A stretch of 64,000 nt of DNA from Paragorgia papillata (lineage: Eukaryota > Cnidaria > Anthozoa > Scleralcyonacea > Coralliidae), in contig JAWNZC010000329.1 of the NCBI GenBank assembly GCA_035771165.1, positions 326,001 through 390,000 of the forward strand, read 5' to 3'. The translations under genes and the position numbers were made by a program. The notes under the pieces were generated by a model. The model was not told where the DNA came from, did not search any database, and saw only the letters and a list, made by a program, of their open reading frames with translations. How positions within the stretch are numbered: the stretch's first letter is position 1; the number at the start of each line of letters is the position of its first letter. Positions 57,788 through 64,000 of the stretch are shown here, in pieces.

Positions 57788-60700
57788 TCAGGCCAGCAGA
57801 CTCATGTACACCTTCGTGTACACCTGCCAAACGGCCTTTGCAACTCTTAAAATAAAAGTACACCTTGTCTGATCATCAATCAATATACCCGGAAAATAAC
57901 CGCTTAATAAACAATCATACATGTCATCATCATTTAGAGTGAACAGAGCACATACATTTCTTGCTTCAAAGTTATCATTTAAGAATTCCCATAAATTGTT
58001 CCTTTCCTCACTCGTCACCGGGACAGTCCATAATAAAATGTTGGCCAATATCCCCAGTTGGAATTTGCACAGAGCTTACACTGATAATGGTTTGGTGTTT
58101 CCTCCATTGCTTGTACCAAGCCACTAGGGACATTTCCACAAAGCAAGGAAACCAAATTTGTTATTGCAATACGTTCAAACGGATATTCTCTGGCAACAGT
58201 CCAATGAAACAACGGCTCTAGTTTCTGATGTGTTCTACTCAGATGCCCAAGATTAGGCTTGGTAAACATTCTCAGCCTCCAGGAATGATGTTCCAACTCA
58301 CGCACTTTTCCTGCAACCAGGTTACGCCAAACACGCTTATTTGGAAAGGTGCCTTGAACCAAAATATAGTTCAAGATAAGCGTCAAGATGGTATTTAATC
58401 AGAAGATCTATAACATCAGGAACAAATCCCTTTTGACCCATACATTCTCCACTAAGATAGGAGCACAATCTTTTAACGAAAACCTTCTTGTGCAGCGATA
58501 ATGGGCAAGAGCGACACAAGTTTCCAAAAAACAACAGCTTGGCTTTGTCAATACACGCTATCGTGGTCCACAGTCCCAAAGAACCAAGGGCTCCTTCAGA
58601 ATGACACGTTAGTGGCAGGCCCTGAAATCGTTTAGCTGCAAACGTTATTGCTGCATTCAGAAGATCCCTCTCCGATAAACACAGATTAGACCATAGTTCA
58701 CATCCATACAGCATTGCAGGTAAGCCAAAAATCCTCCATAGATTTGCCGAACATACTGGGTTTATACCACCAGCGCGAGCACCAGCAGCCATAAGAGCAC
58801 CAACAACCGCTCTCCCTTTCCGAGCAGCAGATTTGGATCGATTCGAACCAGAAAAATTACCTGAAAGCAGAATACCAACATGTTCCCAAGCAGGGCTTTG
58901 TTCCACTGTGATACAATTCAGATACCATGTTCTTGTTCCATTTTTAGCATTAAATTGCTGAGTAGACTCACCAAACGTTACAATCCTACTCTTGCTTGGG
59001 TTAAATTCAAACCGCCACTTACTACTATATCCTTCAGCTACATCCAGTAAACATTGCAATCCCTTGACCCTGACTGACATCAGGGTAATATCGTCAGCGA
59101 TTAAAATACTGCTGTATTTAATATCATTAAGTGATACACCATATCCTGTAGACATTAGGACGTCGGGTAGATCATTATTATAACAAAGGTACAGCCAGGG
59201 TGAGAGAACACCACCTTGTCTCACTCCCTGCTTTACCCGAAACAGCGACGATGACAAGCCACCCAAGCATACAGAACATTTCATCCTTTCATACCAATTT
59301 CTTAGTAACCGCCACGACTTTCCCTTCATTCCAAAGTTGTAAAGCTTATAGAACAGTCCATTCCACCAAACAGTATCAAAAGCCTTTGTCGAGTCCAGAA
59401 AACAACAATACACTTTGCTTCCCCTCTCAACATTGTACATTACTGATTCCTGGAGACAAAGACTTGACATAACACAGCTTTTGCTGTTCTGGTATGCATA
59501 TTGAAATTGATTAGGCATGCCACATTCTTCAAACCGTGGAAGCCAACGGTTAAGAAACAAACGTTCAAATATTTTCCCCATCACATTCAACAATGTAATG
59601 CCTCGATAACTTCCTCTATCCATTCTGTTTTTCTTGCCACTTTTGAGAATTGATATCACACGTCCCTCCGTCCAACTCTCAGCAACACATTCAGATTTCC
59701 TAATAATGTTAAAAATTTTAACAAGGAAGTCGATTAGGGCGTAACCTCCATACTTCAGATGTTCATAAGTAATACTGTCTGTTCCCCAAACTTTTCCATT
59801 GGGTAGAGTAGTTATCACATTAGAAACGTCATCATAACAAAAAGGCGTCTCTAGTGGATCGTCTTCACACTCTATGGAGTGAGCAGAATATTCATCCACT
59901 TTCTGTTCAACATAAGCTTTAAATTCATTGTCAAACATAGGGTTAAATCGCGGTGTGTAAAGTTCAGCATAATGTTTCCTCCAAATATCAAGAACGTTTC
60001 GTTGCTCCGTAATACGCACACCATTTTCCATTAAAAACTCCTCCTGGTACAGTTGCAGTTCGTGATGTTTTTGATATTTTCCGGTAAAAAGAACTTCTAT
60101 TAACATCATGTTGATTTTCCAACTTTTCATAGTTCTTTACTTCTTCTATGTAGATCGCTCTTCTTTGTGCTTTGCGAAATTCACGTTTGGCATCTTTATA
60201 ATTGGAAAAAGATTCAAATTGCATTCCTCTGGGTTTGCCTTGCTCAATCCACACTTTTCTGCAGTACGACACGTGGCGACGAAGAAATGTTAACTCCGTA
60301 GTCCAATAGCTTTTAACATATGACCGTGGTTCTTTCTTTGCAACACAAGAATATGCAGCAGAGTGTAGTGCCTCAGTAGTTTTGGAAATAATGACGTTCA
60401 AATTATCAGTCCAGTCATCGTCGCAATGTATCTGTTCATCAATGATGGTATTCAAGCTAGCAGCGACTGTTTCTTCGTAGTGAATACGACGCATGGAGTC
60501 ATTTTCCAACTCTCTCCATAGCAAAGTAGACTTTCTTTGTACCACGTCCTCAGTTACCATATTAATTTCAAGGTCACACGACACAGGAAGGTGAAAAGAA
60601 AGATTTGTTGAACAGTCCTCTAAGACTCTGCAACCTGACACCAAAGGCAGAAATTGATTTTCAACAAAAATATGATCAACTGTCGTCTTGACTGCACCAC

Positions 60701-61358
60701 TGCAAGCATAAAACGTTTCAATAGGTCCTGAAGAAAAGTCTTGTGAGTTAATCGAAACAAAGTCAAATTTCTCCAATACATTCCACAACTTATGACCTCT
60801 ACTATTAACTTTACTGAAACTTCTTGAGCCTCCCAAACTCCCAATGTGGGCGTTGAAATCACCAACCAGAAGAATAGAACCTTTATGCTGTAACACTTGT
60901 AAGATCTTTTCTAGACAATCAACATACGTCTGGTAAGTATCCACCGCCTCCAACGACGAAGGAAAGTACACATTGATAATAAAAACATCTCGAATACTAG
61001 GCATATGTAAATGCAGTACAATAATCCTATCGTTACCCAAATCCACCATTTTAGTTATACTATTGCCAATTTCTTTCTTCCAAAGAAATGCCACCCCACC
61101 TTTGCCACGACGCGAAATTGCTTCCATGTTTAATTCAGAACTGGCTCTTCCCCATGATCGACAGTCTACATTGACCGAATCCAGAAATGATAGCGAGTCG
61201 GGAAATAACCAATGCTCTTGTATGCATAAAATATCACACGATGAAAGACATGTTCTAAGAAAACTAATATTATATTTCACACCACTCACATTCCACGTTG
61301 TCACCTTTAACTTTTTAATTTGCCTTTTTTCTGGATTACCCATTAGTTGGAAGGTCAT
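57788..61358 (-). pseudogene. LINE ORF2: endonuclease + reverse transcriptase, frameshifted
   Basis: The endonuclease (61358-59988) shows TTWNVSG, QEHW, NVYFPSS, GDFNAH and TVDHIFV. The last motif reads SFHLP (residues 254-258) where the family has SDH, so a catalytic Asp is lost. A frameshift near 60050 leads into the RT (60130-58337): ISILKSGKKNRMDRGSYRGI, FLDSTKAFDTVWW, VRQGGVLSPWLY and ADD in ILIADDIT. Further shifts near 58375 and 58045 are needed to read the C-terminal zinc-knuckle-like CKLC region and the end at 57788. It makes the nick and the cDNA in LINE transposition. Its start overlaps the ORF1 stop by about 23 bp, suggesting coupled translation. Confidence 0.85.
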
Positions 61359-61993
61359 TTACAGCATTATCCACCTTTTTTCGGCCATAGCGAGTTTCCT
61401 TTTCAAAGCGTTCCTTGGAAATCCACGGTCTACATCTCACATATTTTGGCCAAAAATCATCTTCTTCTACACGTTTGCTGTCCACCACATGTACATTAAG
61501 TTTGGCTGATAATGTCCCTTTTCGCTTACTGTTAAACAGATTAAGTAACGTAGGTTTTACACCTTTTCTGTCCAAAAATCTAAGAACCGTGTCTTTATTA
61601 ACATTTTCTGCAATTCCACTCACAAAAAACCGTTTTAGTTTGAACACGGGTTCTCTTTACTCCAATAAACCCATTCTCATCTTCAGCACTTATTGTCCTT
61701 TGCTCCGAATTTCCAGCAGCAAAGTTGCTTGTATTATTTGTCAAATCAATGACTTTATCAGAATTTAAATTTTTTATATTTGCATTAGAAGCTGAGGAAA
61801 TATTACTCGATGAGCATAAAATAGCATCACTGTAAGATTTATTTAACCCTGTTCTATTGTTAGTGGTAGACAGAGTTTCCAATGATGGAGTCTCTATAGT
61901 CGGATGTATACTATCCTCTTGACGTTCCACTGTGTCAAACGTAGTGGCACTAACCTGGTCACCAATTTCACTAGAATATTCAGAACAACGAGG

Positions 61994-62046
<53 letters not shown>

Positions 62047-62821
62047 CACAACAATCTTCTCGTTGCCTCTGTTGTTGCAAGGAAGCAACAGAAGCGTTCT
62101 TTACTGCTTCGGAATAGCTAATCTCCTGTTGTTGTTTCTGCAATATCAATGCAGCATTTTCTTCGTACCTCTTATGTGTATCCCACAAGCGTTTGTTTAC
62201 TTCGTTCAGCAGAGCAAATTCCTTACTCTGATTTATACACAAATCTTTCACTTGTTTATTCTCTTGTTTTAACATATTTATCTCCTTCTCCTGAGAATCT
62301 ATTATCTTTGTAAGATAAGCCACTTTGCTTTTGAGATTCGACATATCTCCCTCCATTTTCTCCCTACAAAGCAAAAAGTCACTCTGCAGCAATGAGATTT
62401 GTGTTTTGATTCCAGACCAACCACTCTCCCGAAATAAAGGAGAATTACTACACACTCTTTCACTAAGCCGTGATTCAGAAACGGCTGATCGATTACCACT
62501 TTCATCTTCAACCAATATTGAAGACGGCTTAAACATCGCCCGTATTTCTGGAGTAATACTTCCCGTATCTAAACAATTCATTAGTTCAAAAATGTCATCG
62601 GCCAAACGGTCCTCAAGACAACCAAAGCTACTGGTACCCCTTGGCTTTCTTCGCGAATAGAATTCTCCTTGTGGAAAATCTTTAATATTTGAGCACTTCT
62701 CGTATAATTCCAGCTTCATATTTGTCAAAATATCCACAGATCCAAGACCAACTAAGCTTTGAACTGCCTCAGCTTTGGTTTGACATTTAAAATCTTCAAG
62801 GATATCTTCTAGATTAGACAT
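61336..62821 (-). pseudogene. LINE ORF1, coiled-coil with Gln run, one frameshift
   Basis: The first frame (62821-61598, 407 aa) has a leucine/heptad-rich middle around residues 160-240 and a poly-Gln run of about 18 encoded by CAA repeats (61995-62046). The second frame (61647-61336) continues after a shift near 61640 with KRFFVSGIAENVNKDTVLRF, a C-terminal module typical of ORF1 proteins of this LINE type, possibly RNA binding. ORF1 proteins coat LINE RNA. Confidence 0.7.
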
Positions 62822-63003
62822 GTCTATTTATACTGCTGCTCTTGACTGAATTATTAAATTTTGTTCCTTCGATAAGTTCCTAACCTATATAATAAGTTCT
62901 CCAACTAGATTCGCAACTATTAGCAACTAAAACACTAAAAATTATAAGTATTTATCAGAGCTCACAAGTTCAAGTCCGTCCGCCATCTTGGATATGCTAA
63001 TCG
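62822..63003 (-). promoter_or_regulatory. LINE 5' UTR with YY1-like site
   Basis: CCAAGATGGCGG on the minus strand lies about 15-25 nt from the 5' end. In mammalian L1 a YY1 site at the same position sets the transcription start; the function here is inferred by analogy. Confidence 0.45.
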
Positions 63004-63755
<752 letters not shown>

Positions 63756-64000
63756 AGATAGACAGATAGACAGATAGACAGATAGACAGATAGACAGATA
63801 GACAGATAGACAGATAGACAGATAGACAGATAGACAGAGAGACAGAGAGACAGAGAGACAGAGAGACAGAGAGACAGATAGACAGATAGACAGATAGACA
63901 GATAGACAGATAGACAGATAGACAGATAGACAGATAGACAGATAGACAGATAGACAGATAGACAGATAGACAGATAGACAGATAGACAGATAGACAGATA
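63756..64000. repeat. (GACAGATA)n / (GACAGAGA)n compound array
   Basis: GATA changes to an 8-bp alternation of GACA and GATA, with a short GACAGAGA block (63836-63877), and runs off the window. Confidence 0.98.

Larger units (their letters stand above)
57643..63003 (-). mobile_element. Near full-length LINE between two GATA arrays
   Basis: Reading on the minus strand: 5' UTR with AAGATGGCGG (62980-62989), ORF1 (62821-61336), ORF2 (61358-57788), a short 3' UTR with CAATAAATCC, then a TATC array. About 5.4 kb. Both sides are GATA/TATC microsatellite, so it either inserted into an existing array or primed on TATC repeats, with the 3' array serving as tail. Several frameshifts make this copy inactive. 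The clade is L2/CR1-like by overall layout; exact clade not determined. Confidence 0.8.

Noticed and set aside
61894..62272. Separate Asn- or Leu-repeat proteins over the CAA/GTT run
   Set aside because: Other frames of the poly-Gln tract in LINE ORF1.

Overview
The window is AT-rich animal nuclear DNA. Genes are split by GT-AG introns, and there are a LINE with endonuclease and reverse transcriptase, several DNA transposons with terminal inverted repeats (TIRs), a DUF3504/Crypton-type recombinase, a RecQ-like fragment and very long microsatellites. TPR-CHAT genes in tandem, SAMD3-like fragments and CR1/L2-like LINE pieces fit an invertebrate, most likely an anthozoan cnidarian (coral, octocoral or anemone). 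The species call is inference. No rRNA, CRISPR or prokaryotic operon signal was seen.

The backbone is a tandem cluster of three TPR-CHAT genes on the + strand. Copy 1 (3-707) is only the 3' end of a CHAT domain. Copy 2 (16842-21563) is a pseudogene with many frameshifts. Copy 3 (39917-43979) looks intact: a 16-codon first exon, an 853-nt intron and a long second exon, giving about 1069 aa. Each copy is followed by the same noncoding block (2180-11400, 21564-27560, 43980-51075). Copies 2 and 3 also share 5' sequence (16690-17790, 39766-40847), so the locus grew by segmental duplication. CHAT domains are caspase-fold proteases, and TPR-CHAT proteins act in bacterial defence and cell death. A signalling or immune role here is inference.

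Between the genes lie nested mobile elements. Several can be delimited exactly because paralogous empty sites are present in the window: a 4402-bp element with TA target duplication (3686-8087), an 800-bp element with TTA duplication (30943-31742), an 808-bp element with 5-bp duplication (31987-32794) and a 5'-truncated LINE (35547-36285). The last three sit in a 1.19-kb unit repeated three times (30870-36745). Two elements with 9-bp duplications look Mutator-like (14065-14344 and 54748-55623). Four TIR elements appear to carry host-like exons, often a first exon ending in a GT splice donor. This recurring first-exon capture is the least ordinary feature of the window.

The right end (56837-64000) holds a near full-length but frameshifted LINE on the - strand, bounded on both sides by GATA arrays. 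The array at the far right changes to GATA/GACA. Other content: minisatellites with units of about 130, 25, 19 and 57 bp, many fold-back elements, and a degenerate Crypton-like recombinase at 29171-30629.
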